From assembly GCA_029532415.1 (NCBI GenBank), contig JAQOTA010000050.1, positions 5,580,001-5,644,000 of the forward strand: a stretch of DNA of 64,000 nt, written 5' to 3'. The translations under genes and the position numbers were made by a program. The DNA comes from Marasmius tenuissimus (Eukaryota > Basidiomycota > Agaricomycetes > Agaricales > Marasmiaceae). The notes beneath the pieces are model-generated. The model made no database searches, was not told the origin of the DNA, and worked only from the letters and a program-made list of their open reading frames with translations. Positions 10,465 through 21,111 of this stretch are shown one piece after another (positions within the stretch are counted from its first letter, which is position 1; each line of letters starts with the position of its first letter).

Positions 10465-11575
10465 GATGTCTACGTTTTCCCCCAGTACCATGGGATGGTT
10501 CGATCGCCGCTAAGACTAAAATCTTAGCCATATCCAAGAGCACAGCACAATCACACGACGCTCTGAGCGCCGGGTTCGCCGTCTTCTGTTGCTGATATTG
10601 CTTGAGTTGACAGCTCAGGGGATAGGTTCAGCTTCAACGACAGTGTACGTTAGTGGAATCAAATCAATCATATCGCAAAAAGGGACATGCCGAGTACGAC
10701 AACGTGATTTATTGCTCTCTTACGCCACTGCGAAATCAGGGATCCATCTTGTGTCCAGTTTTGGATTGTCAAGAGTGACAATATCTGCCGGCTCGAGGAT
10801 ATTTATGTCGCCAGATACCGGAAAAGACGGTACGACAACCTGGACACCAATAAAACAATCGGTCTCGCGAAAGTGATTGGGGAGGAGGGCATATTCGCGT
10901 CGTTATAGTAGACGGGACGAACGCAGGGTACATTGCATATTCTCCGACAAGCAACCAAGGACAAAGTTTTTGGAAACTTTTTCGCGTCCGCTGCGGGTTT
11001 GGTCGAGCTCCCGATTTGCCCTTATGTTGAAGATTCTTTGGCCCGTCCAAGACTGAACAGGTGTCAGCCATCGACATCGGAACAATCTGGGTACTTATCC
11101 ATCCAATTCGGCGGTCCACGTTCATTTCACATATCCTCAACATCGTTCTGTGTCTACATCTCATGTGCATGGCACAGGCTATCCCTCGCCTTTCCCCTCC
11201 TACGGCGGAGGCTCTTTTATTGGAACGCTCCGGTCAGTCGGTATCATCCATCGTACAATTCGTTTTTCTTATCACCGCCGGGCGTGATTCACCCGCCTGA
11301 TTCGATCATTTGCACTCACGCCAACCTTCCATCTTTCGCGCATACGCCTCAGGGACATCTTTCGACAACCCCCCCCCCCCCAACAGTGGAGACCCTCCCG
11401 ATACTCACCTACTGTAGAACACGCCAACCATTGATCCTCAGGAACAACAGCCACTATCCCGCGATGCGATCAACACCACTGACAACGGAGCTTCAGGGTA
11501 GCGATATGACTACCAAGGTTTGGAGTTCCGCCTGGGTTGGGGAGTCTGAGGATGTCGACGACTTGATCCTGTGAT
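10465..11575 (+). pseudogene. F0: degenerate, internally deleted F-family copy
   Basis: It starts with ATGTCTACGTT as other F genes do but meets a stop within 16 codons. The end of exon 1 (AGTACGACAACGTGATTTAT at about 10696) and exon 2 (about 10755-10930) remain recognisable. After the exon 4 phrase for AIDIGTI (about 11058) the sequence jumps to the distal tail of exon 10 (YPSPFPSYGGGS-like). About 2.3 kb is therefore missing relative to F2. A run of 13 C near 11371 disturbs the frame. This is a clear relic. Confidence 0.75.
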
Positions 11576-13160
11576 GTGATATGAACAACTTTCTCGTTGT
11601 AAGTGTAAGTAAGGAACGCTTCGGATGTAGATACGGTACTCGTACTATGGTACGTACCTATCGTTCATTTGTTTTCATGCTGCTTACCCTCGTGTCGTAT
11701 GTAATCCAATCTTTAACCTTCCGTTGAAATACTTACCTTGAAGGGACATCATTGATTTCCTCGTCGCTCGGTACACCCCTGGGTTGATGATATCTGATGT
11801 CACTTCCCGGACCTCTGAAGCCAACCTCAGGCTGCGCGCTATGATACGGAATGGTGGCTTGGAACTCAAAGGAGCTCGATAGCGGCAGAAACCCTTGTAG
11901 TATGCAACGGGAGACTTCCCATTGGTGCTTTGAAGACTTGTGAGTCCCTGCTTATGCTGAATATTGAGAGGGAACCGTTCGTGCATGTCGCCGTGAAGAC
12001 CTTATGTTTTGTACGCACATCCAAGCCCCAACGATGGGTTTGTAAGCCACAACAACCTCTACGCTCTTGAGAAGCTCACCAATGTCCGTGTTTCGACCTC
12101 GTTTGAGACAAGATATCGAGGTCCGAGCCGATCGTAACAAAACCGAGGTCAAAATAGCAAGAACACCTCATAGTACTCGTACCGACGACTCACCTCCGGC
12201 TGGTACTTTAACCTCGTGAACAGACTTCCAGACCGTACTATCCAAACAGAAGACAACGGAGCGAACACCTGAGCTTCAGAACTTGGTACACGAACCCTAA
12301 TTTTTCGATGGTTTGCGAGCCCGCCGTCCGAGTGATGAGTCGCCAATCATAATGAGGCTCATAGGAATCCAAAGTCAACGGCGAGTTTCTGACCTCACGG
12401 TAATAATTCCAACACCACCAACCTTATGCATCCCACCCGGCCCCCGTTCGCCTCGCTCTTTATGAATTCTCCTTTTTGTTCAGCGGAATCCTTTTTCTCT
12501 GCCGTATTTATCAACAACACTATCGGCCATGAAGGGCGGTTGGGAAAGCTTCAGGCTGACGAATCGCTCAGTGACCGAATCGTGTGGTCAGTATGACTAT
12601 GAACTTGAAGATAGGATAGAACAGACATACCTTCCCTAATCCATACTCGTCTGAATTGATCTGGAACCGCACTCTATAGCACATCATCGTTCGCCGAGCT
12701 GGAGTCCTCAGTTCCTGAGGTAGAAGTTAAGTGGAGTCTGGTTTTTTGAAGCCTCGAAGGCATATGCCGCGGTGTCCGGTGAAGTACAACACAGCAGAAT
12801 TGGACTCTTCGATTTTTGAAGGGTTCAAATTCGCGTGCTATTGAACGAGCCTGAGCTTCGGACACAACCGGGGACTGGAGTGGGCGTTGAGAGGTGCTCA
12901 CCCGTCCTTTCAGAGCCACCGACTCATTGTCCTACGTCCTCCAGCAGTTCCGTCGAGCAAATTGATGCTCCAGGGTATGTAAATTCTCCCTCGGAGAGTG
13001 TGAAGTCGTTCACTTGAGTTCGAGGTGGTGGAATTTTCAGGGTTGTTGGTGGATTGACGTGAAGGCGTCGAAAATCCAGACCATCAAAAAAAAAGACTGG
13101 TCGAGAGACTGAGAGATTGGCGCCGGTATAAGAATGGAGGTGGGAGCTCGGTGGGAGCCG
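11576..13160. repeat. Downstream D module of F0
   Basis: The segment around 11730-12350 resembles the sequences after F2 (from about 32670) and F3 (from about 43540), including the CGTCGCTCGGTACA-like element and a following block with AGTACTCGTACCGACGACTCACC. It is a duplicated flanking module, strongly diverged. I see no complete gene, only short minus-strand open frames. Confidence 0.45.
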
Positions 13161-14570
13161 TTAAAAAATGGGAGATGTGGTGGTGCCAGCCAACGCCACG
13201 AACGCTGACAAAGCACAATTGCTCGTTGTCTGCGACGTCCATCACGGCTCAAGCGCTCTTTGCTCAACGACTCTCTGGCGGCACTTCTTTCTACAACGTC
13301 TCAACCTCTACGCTCTGCAGGCCCCAAAATCCGGAATGGCTACATTACCAATTAGTATTAGAGACGGGAAATCCGAGGGACAAACTTCGTTGCCAAACGA
13401 TATGCGTTCGCTGGGGCAATTCAGACCGTACACCCTAGATACGGCTTTCGATTGTCTTTTGCGACTACGAAATCACTTCAAGTACTCGAGAGAGAAAAAA
13501 GAAAAGCTCTGTCGTCTGACCGCGCTCACCATGAACGACAATCGTCTTCTTCAAACGACCTCTTGAAATTCTCGAACCCCTGACAGTTAAAACGCTGGTT
13601 GTTGTCCGTTGCAAACCCCTCCCCCTCCTACAAGTCGGATACCTGACGCTCTTCGGGACTCATTGGACCTTGGACCCGAAAGAACGCATGATGTTCTCAC
13701 CCCATGAAACCCCCAGGTCTGTCGAACTCAAAGTGAAGATCTATCGACCCCACATCACGTTAGACAAAGTACCTCGAGAAATTAGCGCTCGAGGAAAGTT
13801 CAACCTACTGACTGGGATTTCTCGGTTGTGCTTCGAAGCTCATCGACATCAGCCGCCAGCACCCGGACCCGGAAGCTACTCACCCTATCAATCACAGATC
13901 AGCTCCCAGATAGTCGGGTTTCCCCAGCAGTCCTCAATGTCAACTTACCGTGACGCCCAAGATGCCGTTCAGCTTGAAATGAAAGAACTATTGTCAGGCG
14001 TCGTCTATCGGGCCGTACACGATGCTTTATTCGATCACAGGCTGATTGGGGCTCCTAGGTATTGGTTCGCTAGAACTTAGAACTACTGAAATATCTCGAG
14101 GGTTGAGGGTTGGAGTGAAGCGCTGGCCGCTTCGCACGTGAACCGTTCGTGTTCTTCTGGGGGTCTCCGAGGAATCTTCAGACGAACTCGGACTTGAGTG
14201 AGAAGGAACGTGTTTCCCGTGTGTTATTATGACTGGTCTCATGATTGTATCGAATACAAAAACTGAAGCGCCAGCCTACAGCATTTCGTTCTTCTATTTG
14301 GTTTTGATATCAACAAATGCCGCATGCATATGACGCACAGCGTAGCGTTATCGTGAATCGCAACCTGTCTCAAGATAGTCGAACGAAAGTATTCTGTAGG
14401 TCAAAGGTAGTGGTATGGAAGGTGATGTGTTCAAGAATCAAGCGTACATGGACGTGGCAACGGGCAGGACAGTTCGAATGGGTGACCAGGGGGGCACGCG
14501 TGGCTTATTACCCTCATCCTATTCTCGTTCGATTGGCATGTGGGCGTTTCCCTCGAATATAGACCTCGTG
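13161..14570 (+). other. Upstream U module with remnants of an unknown gene (Q)
   Basis: Two plus-strand open stretches, 13168-13566 and 13670-14080, may be coding. The first begins with VVVPANATNADKAQLLVVCD, which recurs in altered form upstream of F3 (about 38372), near 24078 and near 52457. Stops separate the blocks and no convincing splice chain links them. The minus strand of the same motif also encodes a conserved His-rich string, so the coding strand is uncertain. I read it as a decaying gene of unknown function duplicated together with the F genes. Confidence 0.3.
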
Positions 14571-15240
14571 TAGTAAGTGGCACTCGAGCGTCTCATTCAA
14601 GGTGCGGTTTTGAATGAAGCCTTTTTCTCTAACCCAACGGTCTCCATGTCACTTCCTCAACATCGTCGAGCCAGATTCCGAAGACTAAACTAGGGAAGAC
14701 CTCGTATGCGAATATACTGGGACATCGTAGGCTGTTCCGACGAGAACGAACTTGACAAAGGAGAACAGATACATGCCCTCAGCGTGTATCACTGCGGCGA
14801 GTTTTTCTTAGAACCATCATCGTGTGCAGAATGAAGCTGACGCGCCGGGGAACAGCATGCCAACGCTTACCTTTTCATGTCGATAAGGCTCATGGGAAGG
14901 CCGAATAGCGCTGGCGATAATGCCGGGTTGAATACACTAGCTTCACAGCTGTGGAACGATGGATACCGTATAGCTCGACGGCCTAGAATTCCGAAATGTC
15001 TGAGGTAACAGCGAAACAGGACAGGAAGAGGGAGAAGGGTACGAACATCGGGAAGTGCAGCTCAGTTGGGTGGGCTGTTGAGAGGCATGGATTAGGCGTG
15101 TCTGTGGCGTTACAAGCTAATCATAATTTGGTTCAATGGCATGTAAACAGCATGTTTGCTACAAATATTAGCATGTTCCACCTGCCCTTTCCTGTCACTC
15201 TATACCCTCCTTTCGCTCACCCGCTCAGTCCCCCGCCTAC
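14571..15240 (+). promoter_or_regulatory. Conserved upstream region of F1
   Basis: From about 14830 to the F1 start the sequence is repeated upstream of F2 (28730-29141) and F3 (39655-40065). Shared landmarks are CCGTATAGCTCGACGGCCTA, AAGCTAATCATAATTTGG and GTTTGCTACAAATAT, followed by a pyrimidine-rich tract just before ATG. Similarity across three copies makes this the likely F promoter and 5' untranslated region. Confidence 0.5.
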
Positions 15241-17663
15241 ATGTCAACGTTCTTCGCCAATGCACAGGAATTTTCGATATCTGGCGGGACGTTCAGCTAT
15301 GTCCAACGCGATCAACATAACTATCACAACGGCCGTACGGCAACTGAAACAATAACATCCTCCTCCGCTGGCGGGGGTATAGCAAACCAGGAAGCCAGCT
15401 CGTTCTCGATGACTGCAACAACGGTTGTTCACGGCAACCAGATCAACCAGATTGTTCAGCGAGAGAGGGAACATACGGAATTTGACGACGTGAGTTATAT
15501 ATCTGGGGAGCGTGGAGCCCGAAAGCTCATTATACGCACTATTCATCCAGTATCGGAGTGTCAAGAGTGGTGATTTCTACAGGCTTGAGGATGTCTGTGT
15601 GGTCAAAAGTCGTCACAGATGGTGGTATGACGACCTGGACTTTGATAAAACTATCTGTGCTGTGAAAGTGATAGGGACAGAGGGCAAGTTCACATCGATG
15701 ACTTATAGTGGGCCCGATGCACGCAGGGTGAGCTCCGTACTCTTTAAGGGGTGGAGCAAATGAAGGAAGAGTTTGATTATAGGCCTTCGAGGAGGATTTT
15801 CGGAAATGTTCGCGAGCGCGGTACGTCTAGTGGAGTTTCAAATTCACCTACGTGCTTAAGAATCTTCAGTTCGTCCAATCATGCGCAGGCGTTTGCTGTT
15901 GACATCGGAACAATACCGTCACTGCTTCTTTGGCATGGTAAGTGCATGTGCCTGGCAATCCCTGTGGTTAAGTCAATCTTCTCTGTAGGCCTTGTACCGA
16001 TCTCGCACTTTGAGAGGGGTTTGGGGCTGCTTGGTCCTTTTTATCTCTGGAATCTGGGTGTAAGTAGCGGAAGTACTGAAATGGAACAATTTTAATCATG
16101 CAATTGATGTAGTACAAAATGCATTGCTTCGACGGGTCGAGGCTGTGGGTGGATTCTACCCGAGGAGAGATCTGTCTAGGTCCAAAGGGGCCAATGTCAG
16201 ATATCGAGTGGGACGGGTGGAATTTCGAGATGGAGAATCTACCTTTGACCAGCGAACTTCTCCAAGAAGATGTTTACATGCGCTTCCTGGCAAGCCAAAA
16301 GTCAAAGGAAGCTGATCGGGCGTTTCTGTGGGCGATTTGGAATCACTCTGAACGTGACGTAAATGTGCCTGAATCTTTCCATCGGCCGACCATCTTTTCC
16401 ACTTTGACCGCAACCCCCATCGCCTTTGCAAACAACGTCTGGACGAGTAGACAGGGTTTTGTAGAGAGGAAGGTGCTGGAAAATGGACTGACAAGGTGAG
16501 ATACTCGGAAATCACAGGCCACTCTATCTAAAATCACAGTAGATTCCGACTCGAGGAAAATGCTGATAGTTGGATTTGGTTGGGGTTTAATCTTGACGTG
16601 GAAGAGGCCTGGCTTTCCCACTCATCAAACATCTTTCATTCTCGTGGAATATTGTTGGAAGACGATCTGAGTGTTTACAGTGCGTCGTCACTCGTATTCC
16701 CCTTTTCACTGGCTAACATCAACCAGAGCTCGTCTATCCCCGGGTGTTGTTGTTTGGCAATCTTGACAAAACCCCTTCCGCATCCCAACGACGACGCCAG
16801 CAGCCGATCTACCTTTTCGTCCGTCTACCTCTCTACAACCCCCTCGACAACAAAACATTCCGTCCCCCCTTCTGGTCTTTCCACGAAGATGGTCAACATC
16901 GACTTTCACCCGAGTCATGTCGCGACTTCGGCCTTCCCCTTGAACTCCAAACCGCATATCCGGGCTGGCAATCCTACTCAATTTCCTGGTCCACCAGCAG
17001 CTACCAGTTGATTCGTCGATACCACACTCTTAGAAGCTTTGACCCAACAACTCCCGATTTTGCTCGACACCTTGGATATGGTGACTACGATTTTCGACCC
17101 ATCCACCACGCAGACCGATTCATGGAGGTTGATCAAGGTGTGACCTTCTTCATTTGTCCGTTCTAACTCTTACCTCGGTGCAGAGCACTCCGATAACCTT
17201 GATGGATCCGTCATTGGCAACGACTCCGAATGTCTATCGCATACAATGAACCAAGAACTGGCTGAGCACCCGATTTTTATGGCCAGTAACCAAGCCGGGA
17301 GCGAGTCCACTATCAGCTCGATTTGCGCTCCCAACAGGCGTCAGAAAATGGATATGGGATTTGGGGGTGCCGAGAGGAATAATCCAGAACTGGTGCGCTG
17401 CTGATTCTTTTTTCTTGATGTGCACATCACTAACATATCCGCAGGAATCATGTCACGATAATGATGCCACGAGTGATGTCCGAGCCATGGAGGAGCAGTT
17501 TCTCCCACCATTTCGACCAGGGATTCAGCCGTTCATGGAACACTCGCCAACTATTGTTTCCATTCTGGCCGAAACCTCTATTGCCGTTGCGAACAATTTC
17601 TGGGCGAGTGAATGCGGCTCTCTCGTGGATAGGAAGGTGTTGGAAAACGGACTGACAAGATAA
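15241..17663 (+). CDS. F1: F-family protein fused to part of a second copy
   Basis: Model: join(15241..15489, 15551..15727, 15783..15820, 15870..15937, 15989..16059, 16113..16495, 16543..16679, 16727..17137, 17184..17392, 17445..17663), 653 residues. Exons 3 to 7 and 9 have the same lengths as in F3. It begins with a GGTFSYVQRDQHNYH segment, followed by the F core with the RLWVDSTRG and FDPTTPDFARHLGYGDY motifs. Exon 10 begins as in the other copies but after about 16 codons runs in frame into the second half of an exon 6 belonging to another F copy (PFRPGIQ to LENGLTR), then hits TAA beside a transposon end. The usual Pro/Tyr-rich tail is absent. The basic cluster of exon 9 is weaker (RRQK for KRRK). 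The function is unknown. Confidence 0.7.
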
Positions 17664-17671
17664 TCTACTGC

Positions 17672-17905
17672 AGACTTCCTTAGGTTATGGGCTAAGTTAC
17701 TCACGTAGTCTTAGCCTTGTCTCAACTTAGATTTTTTTTACTTGTGTCGACCTTGAGTCGCGCGTGAGCCTCAACCTCAAGTAAGTCGAACTAAGTCGAA
17801 CTCAAGTCAAACTCAAGTCAAACTCAAGTCAAACTCAAGTCGGCCGTAAGTCAAGCTCGTATTGAGCCTAAGTCAACGTGAGCCGGAACCTAAGTCGATT
17901 GTAAG
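17672..17905 (+). repeat. Left terminal inverted repeat of the 3.4 kb element
   Basis: It contains the outer TIR and a run of CTCAAGTC/AAGTCGAA units (four AACTCAAGTC copies around 17805-17845). The order of variants, including CTCAAGTCGGCCGTAAGTCA, is mirrored in the right repeat. Confidence 0.75.
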
Positions 17906-18067
17906 TCAAGGGTAAGCCACGCGTTAGTTAACCTCCGGTCGAGTGTAAGTTGAGTCGAGAACAGCGGGTTGTGGGAGAAAAGCATTGCGATTGTCATAAT
18001 TCCTCGAACATACAGCGTGTACGAGCTAAATCAAGAAAAAAAAAGATAGCAGTGTAGCACACTCGGC

Positions 18068-18752
18068 TCAAATCCTCTTCTTTCCCTTCTTACTCTGAGA
18101 GTTTGCCGGCTTCGCATTGCCCGTCGGGGCTTGACCGTCACGGCGGGTTTGACTGACTGGTCGGCCACTGGCACTGTACATTCCGCTGATGAACATCGTA
18201 GAAGCCACAGCTGACTGGCGAGTGGAACGAGGTCTCGCACTGGGGGCAGTCACACTCGGAGCCGTCCGGCTTCGTTTCGTCACGGAAAGGGATGGCGACG
18301 GGGTCACCACCCTTCTCTTCCTTGGTGGGTCTTTTGGGTTTGGATCGGCTTCGGTCATGGCCTATAACAAGCTAAGTTAATGATTGAAGTAGTATACAAA
18401 CGATTGAACTTGCCTCGTGAGTACGTTTTATACGTTGAGTAGCCTTGTTCTTCGTCGGACTTGGTATCAGACTTGGTAGCGGCTTGAGAAAACGAGCATA
18501 AGCACAAGGTCTTCAAGAGTGATAAGGGGTTGAACATACCTTTGATGGAGCTCTCTCAGGGTTGCCATCGCTGCGGCCATGGTCACCACCAGCCACACAA
18601 ACGTTGGCCTCCCCTCTCATACGGCCAGCTTCAGGTTCCTCTCCAACTTCCTCCATGCGACCAGCTTCGACTCCCTCTTCGACCTCCTCCACACGGCCAG
18701 CTTCAGCCTCCTCTCTAACCTCCTCCATATATCCGCTTTCGTCGCCCTCCAC
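18068..18752 (-). CDS. Element-borne basic Pro/Ser-rich protein
   Basis: Model: complement(join(18068..18361, 18414..18482, 18540..18752)), 191 residues. Intron 1 is GT-AG. Intron 2 begins GCAAGT and ends TAG, a GC-AG intron, and phases agree throughout. The N-terminal 50 residues are acidic imperfect repeats of the EEVEEGVEAGRMEEV kind. The rest is basic, with a KDPPRKRRV cluster and a KKGKKRI C terminus, so nuclear localisation is plausible. I recognise no domain. It is divergently transcribed from the T5orf172-type gene inside the same terminal repeats and may be an accessory protein of the element (inference). Confidence 0.5.
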
Positions 18753-19458
18753 ACGAGTGTCCCCCTAAGCTGTACGAGAGGCGAAGGGAAGAGAAAATTC
18801 TCAATGGAATGAGAATTTACGACAAGACTGGAGTCTTAGTCGAAGGGAAGCAGGGAGGTGAAACAATGTTCATGAATTGATTCGGACGCCAGTCGAGGGT
18901 TAATCGGTATCGGAGATGAATGACGAGAGCTCGAGCAACAGATGGCGTACAGCGACGGTGAGGAATAAGCGACAGTGTTGTGGAGCGTCAAGGTTGTGGA
19001 GTGAGGCAAGGTCCGGGATGGTTGAATTGAAAAGTGCCGAACGGCATTCCAAGCTGCCAGTGGCTGGGCAGGTGGCTTGTCAGTTACTAGGGATCGGCTG
19101 AGTAATATTTATCACACTCGCTTCGCTTCACTCATCTCGCTACTCTCTTCTTTCACCTCCACCACGTCCAACGATGCTCAAATCGCCATTTGGACCCAGT
19201 AAGTTATTTTTTCTCCATTATTTTCCATTCAGTTGAGTTTTAATAATCTCCTTGATTACCAGCCTCGCCTGAGCTCCACCATGCTTGGGTTTCGTATGGA
19301 CCACACGCATGAACCACACGCATGAATCCATTCGTGCGTTACCGCTGATTCCATTCAGCGGTACTTGACGGTCTCATATGATACTTATAAAAGCAGTCAA
19401 ATTCATCACCCTTGGCCTCATTCCCATTCCCGTATCCTTCCTGTACACGCATGCACAC

Positions 19459-20432
19459 ATGCCCAAAGCGCCCAGAACGAGGACACAACCTGCTCGCAGG
19501 GCGAAGAAACCGGCCTCGAAGAAACAGCAGACGTCGAAGAAGCAGAAGACGGCGAAGCAGGCCACCAAGAAGAGGAAGCCCACCAAGCAGCAGCAGCTCA
19601 CTTCCTTGAACGAGAGGATTCGCGACGTTCTCGGAAACATCCGTCTCGTTTCGAATATTTCGGAACCTCTCCCTCCTCCGCAGCTCCGCAACCAGAGGCA
19701 GACATCGTCCATTTACATTGGGGCGACAGCTGGGGTGACAGGACCTGATCATCCGAGGTTCGGTGACCTAGGTCTGAAGTACTATGTAAGTTCCTTGTCT
19801 CCTTGCCTCAACTCTCGGTCGCTGACTCGCAAAATGATAGTTGCAGGACGGGCAAACCGTTTACCCGCTGCTTCAACCCGAAATCCCTAAACAGGTTCTC
19901 ACCGGCAATGCCAGGCTTATGGCCTTATTGCGCCGGCGCAACGTACTAAATGGATGGGTTTACCGGGAGGTGTCGGGCTGCTACGATGAAGATTCCGACG
20001 TGCCTCATGACGAGAACGACAATAACGACAATAACGACACAAAGGTTTCTCAAGATAGGGAGATCGGGGGACTATGAACGACGGTTTGAACAGCACCAGA
20101 AGCGCTGTAATCGGGTCGTTTGGAAGGAAATCGGGCACTGGAACGCCGTACACAGTCACAAAGCCGGTGAGTCGCATATTTTCTCTCTCCAAGCCCGATC
20201 TTATCGTTTTCCAGAGGCCTGCGTTCACCTCTGGTTATTGTCTCGCGGATTTTCGAGAACGAAAATCGTTTGTTGCTGTACGTTCTTAGTTTTCGATTCT
20301 CTTTTCGTTCTCACTTTTTTGGCAGGCAAGAAGGATAGGCGTCATAAGGAATGGTTCGAATTTGAAGGGATGTCCGTGGACGAGGCTATCGAGCTCGCTG
20401 AAACTACCATCTTGAGACTCCGTAATGTATAA
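19459..20432 (+). CDS. T5orf172/GIY-YIG-like protein, probable frameshift
   Basis: Coding blocks: 19459..19785, 19841..20166, 20215..20277 and 20326..20432. The N-terminus is a lysine/alanine-rich tail (PASKKQQTSKKQKTAKQATK) reminiscent of histone H1 or H2B tails. The C-terminal half has FLKIGRSGDYERRFEQHQKR and later HKEWFEFEGMSVDEAIELA, the layout of T5orf172 (MUG113-type) domains, a GIY-YIG relative. Splice phases fit except inside the second block: the frames before and after the AACGACAAT repeat (about 20017-20045) differ by one base. I infer an indel in this simple repeat; an unrecognised tiny intron is less likely. A role as element endonuclease or DNA-binding protein is speculation based on its position between the repeats. 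Confidence 0.6.
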
Positions 20433-20867
20433 ACCAAAAATTTTCTTCCCCCTTGTCTCCATTCTCAACGAATCGTAGCATATAAAAAAAACTACTATAC
20501 AGGTCACGCACGCGCCGCCAACTCCTACAACACTCATCAGGACTCGCGGTACGTGTCATATCCTCTAGAGCCGTGCAACGTACTCACTATCGTCTTTCTG
20601 CAGGCCTCAGCGAACGCTTTACCTCCTACGAATGCACCGGACTCGCAACCCGCAAACTTCAACGACGTAAGTCTAGCACGACCTCGAGTTCCGTTGGCTT
20701 ATGCTACCTCCGTTGCAGTTCGTTACTATTGTTATGTGTGGTACTTCTACGTCGAAGAAATATATACATTGTTCTCCCTCGCATCCCATTCGTCGTTCGA
20801 ACCACGGCTTAGTGTCGACGTGCTCGACTCAACGAAGATGAGCCCGACTCATGGGCGTCTTACGGGT
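20433..20867 (+). other. Element interior, possible extra exons
   Basis: A plus-strand stretch at about 20603-20667, bounded by CTGCAG and GTAAGT, is open and reads ASANALPPTNAPDSQPANFN. A similar short open stretch ends near 20550 at GTACGT. These could be exons of a second transcript, but no start or end was found. Confidence 0.25.
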
Positions 20868-21100
20868 TGCTGACCGCGAATCACGGTCGACTCGGGTTAA
20901 CTTGAGTTTGACTTACGGCCGACTTGAGTTGGACTTGAGTTGGACTTGAGCTCGACTTGAGCTCGACTTGAGTGGACTTGAATTCGACTTACTTGGACTT
21001 GAGACCCACGCGCGACTAAGGCTGACTCAAGTAAAAAAAATCTAAGTTGAGATAAGTCTGAGACTACCTAAGCTACTTAGCCCGTATCAAAAGGAAGTCT
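20868..21100 (-). repeat. Right terminal inverted repeat of the 3.4 kb element
   Basis: This is the reverse complement of the left repeat with point differences. It includes TGACTTACGGCCGACTTGAG and several GACTTGAGTTG units, then the conserved run of eight A. Substitutions between the two ends suggest that the element is not a very recent insertion. Confidence 0.75.
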
Positions 21101-21111
21101 ACCCATGGAGT

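Larger units (their letters stand above)
17672..21100. mobile_element. 3.4 kb long-TIR element with a T5orf172-type gene
   Basis: Both ends carry the same sequence in inverted orientation: AGACTTCCTT, then GGGCTAAGT, then CTCAACTTAGATTTTTTTTA, then GTCGCGCGTG, then degenerate CTCAAGTC units. The match extends for roughly 200 bases. Inside are a minus-strand gene for a basic protein and a plus-strand gene with a T5orf172/GIY-YIG-like domain. No DDE transposase, reverse transcriptase or helicase was seen. It separates exon 6 of F1b (ending 17663) from exon 7 (about 21112), so it probably landed in intron 6. No clean target duplication is visible. Whether it is autonomous is unknown. Confidence 0.7.

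Noticed and set aside
17750..17870. Short regular AACTCAAGTC-type repeats that look like a CRISPR or satellite array
   Set aside because: The units are contiguous and degenerate without unique spacers, and they are mirrored at the other end of the element, so they belong to its terminal inverted repeats.
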